NCBI GenBank assembly: GCA_030789695.1
Contig: CM061138.1
Coordinates: 19,664,214 to 19,728,213, forward strand
Reading direction: 5' to 3'
From: Scilla litardierei
Taxonomy: Eukaryota > Streptophyta > Magnoliopsida > Asparagales > Asparagaceae
Length of the DNA stretch: 64,000 nt
Position numbers and translations under genes: made by a program. Position 1 is the first letter of the stretch. The number at the start of each line of letters is the position of its first letter. The notes under the pieces were generated by a model, which ran no database searches, was not told the DNA's origin, and saw nothing but the letters and a program-made list of their open reading frames with translations. Positions 21,845 to 34,222 of this stretch are shown here, piece after piece.

Positions 21845-24800
21845 TGTAACGGTCAGTATTTTCTAGGCGTATTATTTGTGTGTGCCCGTATTTTCGTTTT
21901 GACCATCCGGATGTTATCTTCGCGAGATTTATGTTGTGCGTCAACGCGAGCGCGTTTCTGTTTTTCGTTTTACCGTATCACCATTAAACGACTATCAATT
22001 TTAACTAATTACCTTAACTTAATTATCTCACTAATTACAAAATTGCTAATCACTTTAACTTTCACTAATTACTTCGTTTATTTTTAATAATCACCTTTTC
22101 GTAATTACTTAATTTCCTTAATTAAAAGTTAATTGCTGATTAACTTATTACCGGTGCCTGAAAATCAATTCCTTAAATTAACTAAGTTATCTTTACCCTA
22201 ACCCTACAGCATTTCTTCCCACCAAATTGTTGGTGAGATCCAACATGAAATTGAAGCTCCCCCCACATCCAGCTCCTCCCCCATCAATTGTCTCCTCCAC
22301 GGTTGTTATAACAAAATCAACGTCAACAAGCTAGGAGAAAAAAAAAACCTGCAAGTCTTCTTCTTCCCTGCAATCCATCAAACCCACTCCCTGCAAATTC
22401 TCTAAGCCAAATCCAAACCAAGTTCTACAATCAGCCAACCAAAACACCAAATCCAAATTCAGCCTCCAACAAACAATCAAACCAGAAACCATCCTGCAAA
22501 ACCAAATTCTCCCCAAACCAAACCAAATCAATCCAATTCCATCACCACAAACCAGCAAGCAATTTCCCCAAACCTGAAACAAATTAGCCCAAAAATCAAA
22601 CAAATCATCATCAGCCCCAAAACTAACCTATTCTTCAAATCAGCCCCACATTCTCCACAAAAAAACAAATCACCCAAATCAAAATCCATTTCCAAAACAC
22701 ATTCAAACTGAAATTGAAAGAAGAGGAAAACATCAAATCTAAAACCACTTCAGATTTGTTCAAAAATTCAGATCTGAAACAACTTCAGAATCTTCAAACT
22801 TCAGATCTATAAATCAACAAGATCTGATCTCCCCTCGCCTGGGCACCAACGGGCGTGCGCCTGCAACCCACCGAAGCGCCGCCCGTGTGCTGGAGGAGCC
22901 CGCCGCCCGTGCGCTGGAGGAGCCCGCCGCGCGCTGCTGTGCATCGAAGAGCGCGCGCCAGCTGGCCGGAGAACCGCCGCCCGCCGCCGCCTGTGACCGC
23001 CGGAGCGCCGCTGCGCGACCGCCGGAGAGCAGCTCTCCTCCCCTCAGTACGTGCATGAGTTGCGCCCCCTAGCTGCGTAAGTTCCTCTAGCCTTGCAAAA
23101 ATCGATTGGATAAAAAAAACAAAACGTAAGAGAGATGGAATGGTTTACAGGTTGGGAAATGGAGTAAATGTGTTAGAAGAGAGTTTAAGAGCAAGGGAGG
23201 GACAATTCAATGAATAAAAACAAAACACAATGAAAAATAAAAGGGCTGACAGAGAGAGAAGAGGACTGAGAGAAATATTGAGTGACAGTGTGTGAAGGAG
23301 ATTTGAATATATGCTATTAATTGATTTGTATAAGATAGAGTAGACAGCCTTAGGTTAAATGAATAAAGAATTCAAATAATGAAGAGGTTTAAAAAAATGT
23401 AGGTGACAGCTTAGAATAATAACCCTATTAAATATTAAATATTAAGAGTGAGAGAGAATAAGGGTATGATATGTTAGAAGATAAGATTGTTATTATAAGT
23501 GTGTAGGTAGGTTGGTAGTCATATTTTAACCATATCATCATCTAATATTAACCATGTCACTATCTAATATTAAGTAGGGTTAGGTTATTGTTAGTATTAA
23601 ATTTGGTATTAACTTGTTAGTGACAATTTGAGCATGTTAGTATAACTAACTAATGTTAACATGATAGCCCTTGAAAATAAATTGTATTAAAATCGTTAGG
23701 GTAAGTGTGTAGTAGGTGCACTATTAAACATGGTGATTAACCCTATAATTAACTAATTATTGGGTTAGCGTTAATACGATTGTTAATATTAATTGACTAG
23801 CTAGTACTAAATTTTAACAGCTTGCTATTAGATAAATCAGAATAAAATGAGGCGTATAATCCCATATAAACATCACCGTAGCTAGTGAACCCAATAAAAT
23901 TATACGAACCCACTTTAAGGATTTACTTGATATTTGATTATCTCGCAATATATCTAATTCAGTGAATTCTTTAACCAAAACAGAGAACCGGAAGTACCGA
24001 CACGTAGTACCAGTCAAGACAAACCCAACGGCACCAAAATCACCGAAAGCAGGCAAGTATGCAATTTATAGTGAATTTGTTAATGTAAATACTCTTTTAG
24101 CTCTCTGCATGCAAAGTTCCATAACTAAATTTTCAAGTCGCATTCGTTAAATTCACATGCTCAGGATTTTGTTAAATTGTTGTAAATATTGCTGGATACT
24201 CTTGTAACCATGGAAATTATTGTGTAAAGATAAATGGTCACATTATTGCTGCATGTCTCAAAATGACTAACAAGAGAGTGACATCGTGAAATCGTGCGCC
24301 TCGAAGGCGAAATCGTGACTTTCGTGATGTCATGTGAGTTGACTAGGCTGGCTCGTGTTCCAGCACAAATATTGGGGTGGGGTTAGGGTTGTGCGGCCAC
24401 TAGGCGTATGACGGGGTACTCTCTTCAAGGGCACCACCCGTATGCGGTGGGTTAGCGCCAAGCACGGTAAGCCCCCGTGTGAAGAACGACCCACTCATCA
24501 CGTCCTACCGGCGAGAACCCTATTATAGATGTGTGACACTAACTTGAAACTTGCAAAGTGAAATTGTTATCTCAGTGACATTGACATGTTTTACTTTACT
24601 TGTCAGATTGTTTAGAACTGCATGATAGGATGTATTTACTTTAAAATCAGCATGCTTAAACTTTCATTGTTATCTCGTTTAATTTATAATTGCCTCTTAA
24701 ATTCAGTATAAGTTTGTGTATCTTGCCTTGGGTTCTAATCTCTACTTGCAGACCCTTGCTGACATACATTCATGTTTTTGGATGTATGTCAGATCCCGAG

Positions 24801-25142
24801 CCATAACACCAGGAGGACTAGTTGCGATAGCTGAACCAGTAGGCCAATGATTGTTGACTAGTAAACCGTCATTGTAATTCACTCATTTGTTGTACGGGTC
24901 ATAAGACCCTCTCTTTCATATTTCTGCATTGTTGTAATTCCTTTGAGATGTCTGAGATTGTAATAATCTTCTTTTTATCTGTGTTGTTTTGAGTAATGCA
25001 AAGCAAGAACCTGCAGTTTTCACACAGACGCTTATTGTGTAAGTCAAGGAGGGAAGAAAAGCAAAAGTACCTCCTCCTTACTTGCACAAGCGGGCCCGTT
25101 CACGTCCTCGCTCCCAAGTCTAATGGGAAGCGGGGCGTGACA
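21845..25142 (+). repeat. 3' LTR of LARD 1
   Basis: A 3298-bp direct repeat of 16012-19309. Every short open frame translates identically in both copies. Confidence 0.93.
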
Positions 25143-26909
25143 AGTACTGTCTTTGATTTAATCCTCGGTCGGGGTACGTTGTAAGATGTACAACGTGAAT
25201 ACAACAAAGACCACCGTATACTGGCCAATGTTGTCTAATAGGGTTGACAGTAAACCATACCCTAGGCCAACAGGGACACAGTCTTGACGAAGGGACTATA
25301 GCTAACGGTATTCATCACTGACACAGCCAAAGTAAACCCAACGATACTTTTGTCAATGGGTCGATCACGTTATGATGATTCTGAAACAGGGACGACAACT
25401 ACTGCTCGTGGTGACCGTCTTTTAGGTGTTTCGAGCCCCAACCTGTAGTAAGGTCAGGCTGTAGGGTCTCACACCGAGTAGCATTCGTGTCTTAGTAATA
25501 GGAAGATTAATAAGAGAGATTCATTCAATGGAAAGGAATAGTTGATGTTCACAAGCCATTTGTGAGACTAAGTCGTAGATGCAATAGGGACATTGTTGCA
25601 TTCGATGCAAACAAAGATTAAACGTGTCGTAAATTGGTTACGACAATATTTGTAGGAACAAAATAATTGGAAAGGGTTACCTGGTTAACGGGATCATGCC
25701 GATCTAAATACAGGTTCAAACCTCGTCCAAATCGGAGCTCAAAAAAGCCCAGAAACGCAAAAACAGTACAAGGCAAATGGGTTAGACCCACCGGGCTAAC
25801 AGGCCCATCCGCGAGGGGTAAACAGGTGCACGCCTGCTGCACAACGGGCGCAGCCCGCTGTTTGCAGCGGGCCAGTGCCTGCTGCACAGCGGGCACGACC
25901 TGCTGCAGCAGCGGGCGCGCGCCCGCTGCCCAGCGGGCTGGCGCGCCCGCCCTCCTTGCCTTGGGCGGGCGGGCCCGCAACTTAAGTTGGAGGGTTTTTT
26001 GAAACCCCTAATGACGGCTACGAAAATTGATTTTTTGCCCATCTTTCGGCAATTGTTTGAGGGGTCAAACGAAGTCGAAATTCGTCACCGTTGGTTCCTA
26101 CGCGTTCACCATTCGAAGCCCTTCGAATTGATAGCTTGTTTGGTGTCTAAAGTTTAACGGATAAAGAGAATTAATTCGTTGAAGTTAGTCTTTATGAAAG
26201 GCTTACTAAAACTTCAATTAAGCTAAATTAGCTTAATTAATTTTCTCTTCTATTCGTTTTGTCCCACATTGCTCACAACGAAAGGAGCGGTGCCGACTCC
26301 CTATATAAATATGGGTGCACTCTCTTTGTTGAAAAAGGCACCAAGTCCTCGATCGAGTAGCTCCGGATTTTAGAGCAAGCTCGATCTACGACTAAACTAT
26401 TCTCTCTCTCTCTCTTCTTCCTATTCTCCCGACTAGTCCTAGCAAGACTACGAAGGGGGTTTGGATTTGGATCCAGACGTCTAAGACGCGGGTCTACTCA
26501 AGTGAAACCTTCTACAGCGTGTGATCGCTTGGAGGCGGGAGTCGGCTCGGGCAGATCGGTTCGAAGGTGCAAAGCGGCTCGGGTGGTTCGAGTCGAGGTG
26601 GTTCGGCTACGAGGAGCGTCAGAAGACGGTGCGGAACATCTTGCCCGCCCCAGGGTCGAGATTCCGGGTATGTTCTCTAACTAATTTTAGTGTAGTTTAA
26701 TTTCGTCGCAGTAGAATAGATCCCTCTTGGGGTGGTCAGATCCATCCCAAGTTGGCATAGATCGGGCTAGGTTCTGGCTCTCTCAGGGCCTAGCTAAATT
26801 GTTTAGCTAGCTTAGTTTTATTTTTCCAATGCGCTTTATGCCTCTGTAGTCCGTCCGACTTAGGACGGACACAGATCCGAGCTCTGAGGATCCGTCAAAA
26901 CCCCTACAG

Positions 26910-26921
26910 TGGTATCAGAGC
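26910..26921 (+). other. Primer-binding site, initiator Met tRNA
   Basis: TGGTATCAGAGC one base after the copia 5' LTR, the standard copia primer site. Confidence 0.85.
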
Positions 26922-28893
26922 TACGTTATGCTTGTAGATCTATTTTGCGACGATTTTAAATTTTTTAAAATTGCTTGTTTTGAACATACGAACATTTTAA
27001 CTTTATGTTAAAATTTGTTTAATATTTTTTTTGTTTTAAAATTGTTTTGTAACATGAAAAAAAATTTTGGGGGACGTTTTAAATTTTATGCGATAAATTT
27101 AATAGGTCTTCAATGTTTAAATGCCTTTTAAAACTTTATTTTATGTGATAAAATAATTTTAGCAAGCATTTAAAAGTTTTTAAAGTTTATGTAACATTAA
27201 AAGAAAATTTTTATTTCATAAGATGAATTGAAAATTTATTTCTTTTGGTTACATAAAGGTTGAAATTTTTTTAAACTTTATCCGAAAGTTTTTAAAATTA
27301 ATTTCAAATTGATTTTAAAAATTTTTTAAAAATTTTTTTATGTATATGTAACATAAAGAAAAATTTTATTTTCATGAGATGAAATTATAAATTTATTTCT
27401 TTTAATTACATATAGGTTTTATGATTATTTTATGCGATATTTTAATCTTAGAAATGTTTCGTTAAATTTTTAAAGCTTAGGTTTGAATTTAAAAATTATT
27501 TGATAATTTTATGAAACCTAATTTTATGTGATAAAAGTGCTTCAAGCTTTAAGATTATAGATCTATAAATTTAAATGTTAAATTTTAGATTTGCAAGTTA
27601 TTTTATTATGTCGTAGATAATTTTAACTTGCATGTTTTCATAGTATGTCACTTAATTGAACCTTTAATTTATGTGATTAAATTAGTTGGTTTATGTTTTA
27701 ATGGACATGATGAATAATGTATTCATGAACCCTTTAGGTTAGCCATTAACTGATTAAAACTTTATAAGATAAAATTTTAATGACTAGTGACATGCTACGT
27801 TTTCAATAAACAATACAACATCAAAACCTAATACCTGATTAGGGTAGTCCCTTTGATTGAAATTGAAAATCATTATCATAAAAAGTTTAATGATGAGTAT
27901 CATTAAATGACTAAAATGTTGTACTTGTTTATTAAAATCCTAATAAGATTGGGGTAGCACGGTGAACATAAGAACCTTATAGTTGATAAGGATCTAATAA
28001 AAGTTGTTCAAAAAATCCATAAAATTTCGAATTTTAGGAGCCACTAGTTGATAAGGATTAACTAGTATTAATTAAAAGCCATTTAGTTGATGGATGAACA
28101 TAGGAATGATGAACCTCCTTCAATGGATCATGATGTCGGTCAATGTGCTTGGCTAAGTTTGCTGGACCACCCTAGCTAGTCTAGGGGCCAAGTGGTCCTG
28201 GCTTAGTCAATTTCCTGGCCGCGTCCGCTGGACCGCAAGGAGTCGAATCATGACTGTGTAAGTCTATCGACTATACACAAGTCAAATACGATAATAATCT
28301 TATTCAAGATAAATCGTAGCCCTCCTTGTTTTAGGAGTTGGCAACTGTAAGACCCGTGTTACGGTTGTTGAGCTACACTCAAGCTGTGACATGGCAACCT
28401 TATAGAAACCGATTTCTTGATAATATCTTGACTTGACCCAAACCGTCGTGTCGTGCATACACCGAGCGCCGGTGTAAGTCTAACCAAAGATGTAGTCTAA
28501 TTCATGACCCAAACCGATGTGTCATGGATACACTGAGCGTCGGGGCAAGTCAGGCTAGACTCGAAAACAAGGGTCCGACTAGGCTAGCCATTGTGATTTG
28601 GATGAGCACACTCATGATCACAAATGACTAGTGGTAAAAATCGATAGGAAATCATATTTAATATGATTGACGATGAGTTCGTCTACCGACTGCAGAATCG
28701 GACAACTTGTTGAGACACACTCAAGGTTGTCAGACTCAGGGTAGTCGAATCCCTCTCCCACAAATGTTATTATGAAATAAACTGTTTATTGTTATGGCTT
28801 TAATAAATTTAGTGGGAGAATATAGTTTTATTAAAAAAACCATTGAAACTATACAACGAACATATACTGACTAAGTGTCTACTAAATTGCAGA
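26922..28893 (+). other. Leader of the gag-only copia element, no gene seen
   Basis: About 2 kb between the primer site and gag. 26930-27620 is very A/T-rich with long T runs; 27620-28840 is mixed. I see no coding motifs. A leader this long is unusual for a copia element and may hold packaging or splice signals. Confidence 0.6.
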
Positions 28894-29721
28894 ATGGATT
28901 TGGGTCTTAAGTATATGATAGAGAAGAATGTGCTTGATGGAACAAACTATAAGGATTGGCTTAGGAACATTAAGTTAGTCATTTCTCTAGCCGGGATTGG
29001 ATACGTGCTGTTTGAGGACGCTCCAGAGAAGCCGAACGACGATGCGACCTACGAGGAAAAGGAAGCCTATAAGCTATACCAGAGGGATGCAGAGAAGGCC
29101 AGGTGCCTTACTCTGGCTTCTATGACCAATGATCTGCAACGGAAGCATGAACATATGGATGTTCAGAGCATGCTTCTGAATGCAGAGGAGTTGTATGGCA
29201 AGCGATCCAGAGCTGCCAAGTTTGAAGCCACTAGCAACCTCTGGGGCACTAAAATGGAGACAGGGCCCGTACAAGATCATGTTATTAAGATGATCGGGTA
29301 CGTAGAAGACGTCGCCCAGTTGGGTTTTGTCCTGGACAATGAGATGTCCATGGACATTATCCTTAAGTCTTTAACCTTGGACTTCAAGCCTTTCATTACT
29401 GGTGTCATTATGAACAGTATTGAAACGAATCTTCCCGGTCTCCTCAACATGCTTAGGCAGTTTGAAGAAATCGAGAAGAAACCGACTGCGTTGGTTGTTG
29501 ACTCTGCTTCTTCAGACCAGCCGAAAGGCAAGGGTAAGAAAAGGCAGGTCCCACAACCTGCCAAGGCAAAGAAGGGGAAGAAAAAGACGAAAGGGGCCCC
29601 GTTAAAATCTCAGTGCTTCCACTGCCATAAGATGGGCCATTGGAAGAGAAACTGCAAGGTTTACCTTGCAGAAAAGAAGAAGGAGCATACTGATGCCTCT
29701 ACCTCAGGTATAACAAATTAA
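28894..29721 (+). CDS. gag: copia Gag, intact, without pol
   Basis: 275 codons plus stop. The frame is open upstream to 28843 but has no ATG there, so ATG 28894 (MDLGLKYMIEKNVLDGTNYK) is the start. The order is that of a copia Gag: an N-terminal DGTNYKDWLRN box, a helical core (KARCLTLASMTNDLQ, AAKFEATSNLWGTKM, VIKMIGYVEDVAQLGFVLDN, ILKSLTLDFKPFI), a lysine-rich linker, and a CCHC zinc knuckle CFHCHKMGHWKRNC near 29615. It would form the particle and bind element RNA. I see no stop or frameshift, unlike most coding sequence nearby. Pol is absent downstream, which is the pattern described for TR-GAG elements. Confidence 0.9.
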   Translation: MDLGLKYMIEKNVLDGTNYKDWLRNIKLVISLAGIGYVLFEDAPEKPNDDATYEEKEAYKLYQRDAEKARCLTLASMTNDLQRKHEHMDVQSMLLNAEELYGKRSRAAKFEATSNLWGTKMETGPVQDHVIKMIGYVEDVAQLGFVLDNEMSMDIILKSLTLDFKPFITGVIMNSIETNLPGLLNMLRQFEEIEKKPTALVVDSASSDQPKGKGKKRQVPQPAKAKKGKKKTKGAPLKSQCFHCHKMGHWKRNCKVYLAEKKKEHTDASTSGITN

Positions 29722-30967
29722 ATTCAATAAAGCATAATTATTTCCATAAATGCTTTATCACATAGTATGAGATACTAAGACATCTGTGTAATGTATACAG
29801 GTGGCTGATATGAAGTAAAGGTTGGAAGAAGTTCCGAGGACGGTCGGCATCTGAGCAATCGTTGCTGCTAGGGCCGTGCAAGGACTTCAAGAGACAAGAA
29901 GAAGGAGCTGATACTAATTTCTTTGAATAAAATGTATCATTCCTTAAAGTTAAAACAATGATTGAGTGTTTAACACTCAAAGTTTATTTGATAAACAAAT
30001 AATGATTCATTTTTATGAATCCGTTGTTTGAATAAATGTCTCGGGAAATGTGCTTTCTTTTGAAATTGAAATTTGTTGAGAATGGCTTAAATTTCTGTGA
30101 ATGTGGCTATCTGAGTTGGTTGCATAAATTCTCGAACTATGATGCAAAGCTTCAGAAAATTTTGATTGTTTGGAGCTGACTTAATGTTATAGTCAGTCGA
30201 TAGTTAAGTATAGGTTACATGAGCGTATAAATTGTTTGTGATCACAATTATATGCATATTAAGATTAATTCTTAATAAACTACATTTGATTCTTAAAGAG
30301 TTAATATTAAATGTAGTTAAGGGAAAAGTACAGTGTAGGATGTTTGACTGAGTAAGTCAATGTCAAGATTCCTTAAACCGATCTTGACTTGACTCATTCG
30401 TCAAACCCAACCTGACACTAGTACGTTCCATCTAAAGCACTTATCAATTGGTTATGCTCATCATATATATAGTCTAAATATGATTTAGATATATGATTGA
30501 AGTACTTAACCAGATAATTCTTAAAGTCAGTGGGAGCTAGCTCATATGCTTAGTTCCAGTTTCTCGGACTAAGTAAAAAGGATTCCAACTCATTTGAATC
30601 ATCTATATAAAACATTGAATCAAAATAGTTTTGATTTAATCGTATATATAGAGAATTAGGGTGTCATGTATGTACTTGACATATTGACACAAGAAAATTG
30701 GAATGAGCTGAGACTGACTTATAGAAATGTTAGACCCTACATCTAGATTATATGAGCTAATTGTTAGCTATACAAAGAAATGAAAAATTGACCCAAATCA
30801 TTTTTCAAGGATCAACCGTGTGTGATCAAGAGATGTATAAATAATAATCCATTAAAATGCATTATAGATATTCGTTAGTAAATCCACTCTTAGGTTTGTC
30901 ATATAAATGTCCAAAGCGACTGATATGCTATAACGGTATGAGATACCGAGATAAATAGCCTAAGTGC
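29722..30967 (+). other. Post-gag region without pol
   Basis: About 1.25 kb of AT-rich DNA where copia pol would be expected. No protease, integrase, reverse transcriptase or RNase H motif is visible in any frame. Confidence 0.7.
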
Positions 30968-30977
30968 AAGTGGGAGA
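30968..30977 (+). other. Polypurine tract of the gag-only copia element
   Basis: AAGTGGGAGA directly before the 3' LTR start TGTAGGAGG, the usual copia border. Confidence 0.8.
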
Positions 30978-33329
30978 TGTAGGAGGATATATGCCCGTAA
31001 GGCGATTTATCCTAAGTGTACGTCTTGTTCATAGAATATATGGTATCCATTATCCTAAGTATGAATTTGTTTGAATAATATACTTAGATAATTTCCATAG
31101 ACTTATAGTTAGGTCCTTACTATCCAGATAAGATTTCGATTATGAGTAGTAAGCGACCGTATAGAAACTTAAGTCTTAAACGGTTCGTGGTCATAGATGT
31201 ATCGAGAACTGGATATCGGCACATCGGACAGACCACTGTGTCTTTGTCTTGCCCTAGGGTAACGATGATCTCATAGTCATTCGAATTGGTGAAGTCGGAG
31301 ATGAGACACAGGTGCTCATTGGAGAATGAGTTCACTGAACGACCAATATAGAGTTATTATATGGTTAAACTTTAACTAAACTGTCTATAATAACTCTAGG
31401 GTGATGATAGGTAAGCTGGTCCTTAAGACCTGAAGTCATTTGTACAAACCTGTGAGTGAACAGTGTCTCTTAGACCTATGATCTAGCTTCGAGGCTAGGC
31501 CTGCTGAAAGATCTTAGGTTGGGCTACACCTGAAGCTCTCGAGGCGAGTAGATGACTAAGATGGGATTCGCCTCTTCTGTTAAAAGGGAAGTTAATGTCA
31601 CAGGCTCAGTACTGTCTTTGAGGTAATCCTCGGTCGGTACAACATGAATACAACAAAGACAGCCGTATACTGACCAATGTTGTCTAATAGGGTTGACAGT
31701 AAACTATACCCTAGGCCAACAGGGACACAGTCTTGACGAAGGGACTATAGCTAACGGTATTCATCACTGACACAGCCAAAGTAAACCCAACGATACTTTT
31801 GTCAATGGGTCGATCACGTTATGATGATTCTGAAACAGGGACGAGAACTACTGCTCGTGGTGACCGTCGTCTAGGAGTTTCGAGCCCCAACCTATAGTAA
31901 GGTCAGGCTGTAGGGTCTCATACCGAGTAGCATTCGTGTCTTAGTAATAGGAAGATTAATAAGAGAGATTCATTCGATGGAAAGGAATAGTTGATGTTCA
32001 CAAGCCAGTTGTGAGGCTAAGTCGTAGATGCAATAGGGACATTGTTGCATTCGATGCAAATTAAACGTGTCGTAAATTGGTTACGACAATATTTGTAGGA
32101 ACAAAAGGATTGGAAAGGGTTACCTGGTTACCTGGATCGTCTCGGTCTAAACACAGGTTCAAACCACGTCCAAATCGGAGCTCAAACGAGCCCAAAAAGG
32201 CAAAAACAGTCTTAGGCAAAGTGGGTTAGACCAACTGGGCTAACGGGCCCATCCGCGAGGGGTAAACGGGTACGCGCCCACTGCAGCAGTGGTCACAGCA
32301 CGCTATGCAGTGGGCTCAGCCCGCTGCAGCAGCGGGAGCATGCCCACTGCCCAGCGAGCTGGCGCGCCCACCCTCCTTGCCTTGGGCAGGCGTGCCCGTA
32401 AATTAAGTTGTAGGGTTTTTTGAAACCCCTAAGGATGGCTACGAAAATTGATTTTTTGCCCATCTTTGGGTAATTGTTTGAGGGGTCAAACGAAGTCGAA
32501 ATTCGTCGTCGTTGGTTCTTACGCGTTCATCATTCGAAGCCCTTCGAATTGATAGCTTGTTTGGTATCTAAAGTTTAACGGATAAAGAGAATTAATTCGT
32601 TGAAGTTAGTCTTTATGAACGGCTTACTAAAACTTCAATTAAGCTAAATTAGCTTAATTAATTTTCTCTTCTATTCGTTTTGTCCCACATTACTCACAAC
32701 GAAAGGAGAGGTGCCGACTCCCTATATAAATAGGGGGTGCACTCTCTTTGTTGAAAAAGGTACCAAGTCCTCGATCGAGTAGCTCTGGATTTTAGAGCAA
32801 GCTCGATCTACGACTAAACTATTCTTTCTCTCTCTTCTTCCTATTCTCCCGACTAGTCCTAGCAAGACTACGAAGGGGGTTTGGATTTGAATCCAGACGT
32901 CTAAGACGCATGTCTACTCAAGTGAAACCTTCTACCGCGTGTGATCGGCTTGGAGGCAGCAGTCGGCTCGGGCAGATTGGTTCGAAGGTGCGAGGTGGCT
33001 CGGGTGGATCGAGTCGAGGTGGTTCGGCTACGAGGAGCGTCAGAAGACGGTGGGGAACATCTTGCCCGCCCCAGGGTCGAGATTCCGGGTATGTTCTCTA
33101 AGTAATGTTAGTGTAGTTTAATTTCGTCGCAGTAGAATAGATCCCTCTTGGGGTGGTCAGATCCACCCCAAGTTGGCATATATCGGGCTAGGTTCTGGCT
33201 CTCTCAGGGCCTAGCTAAATTGTTTAGCTATCTTAGTTTTATTTTTCCGCTGCGCTTTATGCCTCGGTGGTCCGTCCGACTTAGGACGGACACAGATCTG
33301 AGCTCTGAGGGTCTGTCAAACCCCCTACA
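30978..33329 (+). repeat. 3' LTR of the gag-only copia element
   Basis: A 2352-bp uninterrupted copy of the LTR, with TATATAAATA near 32723 and the end CCCCCTACA. Its GC-rich block (32265-32395) differs clearly from the 5' LTR block. Confidence 0.9.
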
Positions 33330-33334
33330 AAAAG

Positions 33335-33985
33335 TTGCTGAGTTGGCCCAAGTCTACCTCTTTTCCCTCTTCATATTTTCTGTTGTATGGACTTACTATA
33401 TGGAACTGGCTACCCACCTCTAATGTTTCTGTGGTTACCAAAGACATGTGCAAACTACTACATTCTGCTGGTACTAAGCACCCTTTCAACTTGGGAAGAG
33501 TCATCTTTGACTCCATCTTATCTTTGCCAAATTCCTCTGTAGCCTCGCCCTCATTGCCTCATCCCTGTCTTATCACCCTGTTGTTAGAATCTCAGAATAT
33601 ATTGCCCACTGTAAATGAACTGTCATTTCATAATAAGAGCATTGGATTTACAGTTAGATCTGTCTCAGGGAAGACTGATGACATTTCCACTGTGCCTTCA
33701 TCATCACCTGAAATTGGAGATATCTCTTCATCTCCTACTTCTCCTGCTAGGCAACCCACTATTGCCCCCCTTTCATCAGGTCATATGTGCCCTGTTGGTC
33801 CACATTCTCTCATTCTTGAAGACATCTCCATATATGAGGCTGCCTTAAAGAATGTGAACAATCAGATGAGGCTTCTTCAGGCCCAAAAGGTCATATTTAA
33901 GGACAGAATTAGAGTTCTAAAGTCCAAGCTGTCTTCTTCCTCTTCAGAAAATCACGATGATGTTGCTGGCAGTGTTTCTAAATGA
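33335..33985 (+). pseudogene. Sirevirus envelope-like gene, 3' part
   Basis: Continues the gene cut at 15377 after the AAAAG duplication. The first 30 or so codons (VAELAQVYLFSLFIFSVVWT) contain a hydrophobic stretch that could span a membrane. The frame then shifts to LPTSNVSVVTKDMCKLL and goes on through a Ser/Pro-rich section to a C-terminal helical, probably coiled-coil part (AALKNVNNQMRLLQAQKVI) and a stop at 33983. The layout fits the C-terminal part of Sirevirus envelope-like proteins, whose function is unknown. Confidence 0.7.
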
Positions 33986-34222
33986 AGAACCCTTTGGGAT
34001 TTATGTCACAAAGGGGGAGAGTTTGATTGTTATTGTTGTTGTTGGTGCTGTATTGCTGTTGTTGGTGCTGTTAGTTGGAGTTCTGATATGTTCTTTTATG
34101 ATATTATTAGTGGGTGTAGATGAAAATCTTATGTGGAGACATATGTCTGGTTCTTTTCCTATGTTACCTGATCCTGTATAATCAAAGTTCTTCTCCTGTT
34201 GGTATGTTTTGAGGATCAACTC
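33986..34222 (+). other. Sirevirus 1 3' untranslated region, first part
   Basis: Contains ACAAAGGGGGAGAG near 34010, an extra polypurine tract of the kind Sireviruses carry upstream of the 3' LTR. The region is cut at 34222 by LARD 2 and resumes after 44929. Confidence 0.65.

Larger units (their letters stand above)
16012..25142 (+). mobile_element. Non-coding LTR element (LARD type, LARD 1)
   Basis: A 9131-bp element with two 3298-bp LTRs (16012-19309 and 21845-25142), both starting TGTAACGG and ending GGCGTGACA, and a perfect AGTAC duplication (16007-16011 and 25143-25147). The 2535-bp interior has no gag or pol. The interior ends carry the same candidate primer motif and 3' border as the Tekay-like element, so it is probably moved by such proteins in trans. 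I found no difference between the LTRs where I compared them, making it the youngest insertion here. Confidence 0.93.
15378..26908 (+). repeat. 5' LTR of the gag-only copia element, split
   Basis: The LTR pieces are 15378-16011 and 25148-26908, together about 2395 bp, matching 30978-33329. Inside are a GC-rich variable block (25826-25975) with GCAGCGGGC-like repeats, TATATAAA at 26302-26309 and the end CCCCTACA at 26908. Confidence 0.88.
15378..33329 (+). mobile_element. gag-only copia element (TR-GAG type)
   Basis: Inserted in the envelope-like gene with a perfect AAAAG duplication (15373-15377 and 33330-33334). The 5' LTR is 15378-26908, split by another element, and the 3' LTR is 30978-33329 (2352 bp). 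The primer site TGGTATCAGAGC follows the 5' LTR, and a polypurine tract precedes the 3' LTR. The only coding region is gag (28894-29721). I see no protease, integrase or reverse transcriptase, so it must rely on another copia element. The 5' LTR's first dinucleotide reads TA instead of TG. The LTRs differ by several percent including small indels, so this insertion is older than the one inside it. Confidence 0.85.

Noticed and set aside
25618..26042. Frames of 86-120 codons on both strands
   Set aside because: GC-rich repeat block of a copia LTR; the frames are not preserved in the sister LTR at 32265-32395.
29833..29850. TTCCGAGGACGG after the copia gag, like the chromovirus 3' border
   Set aside because: Only 12 bp match, without the following TTTTTCTTAAG, and not next to an LTR; likely coincidence.
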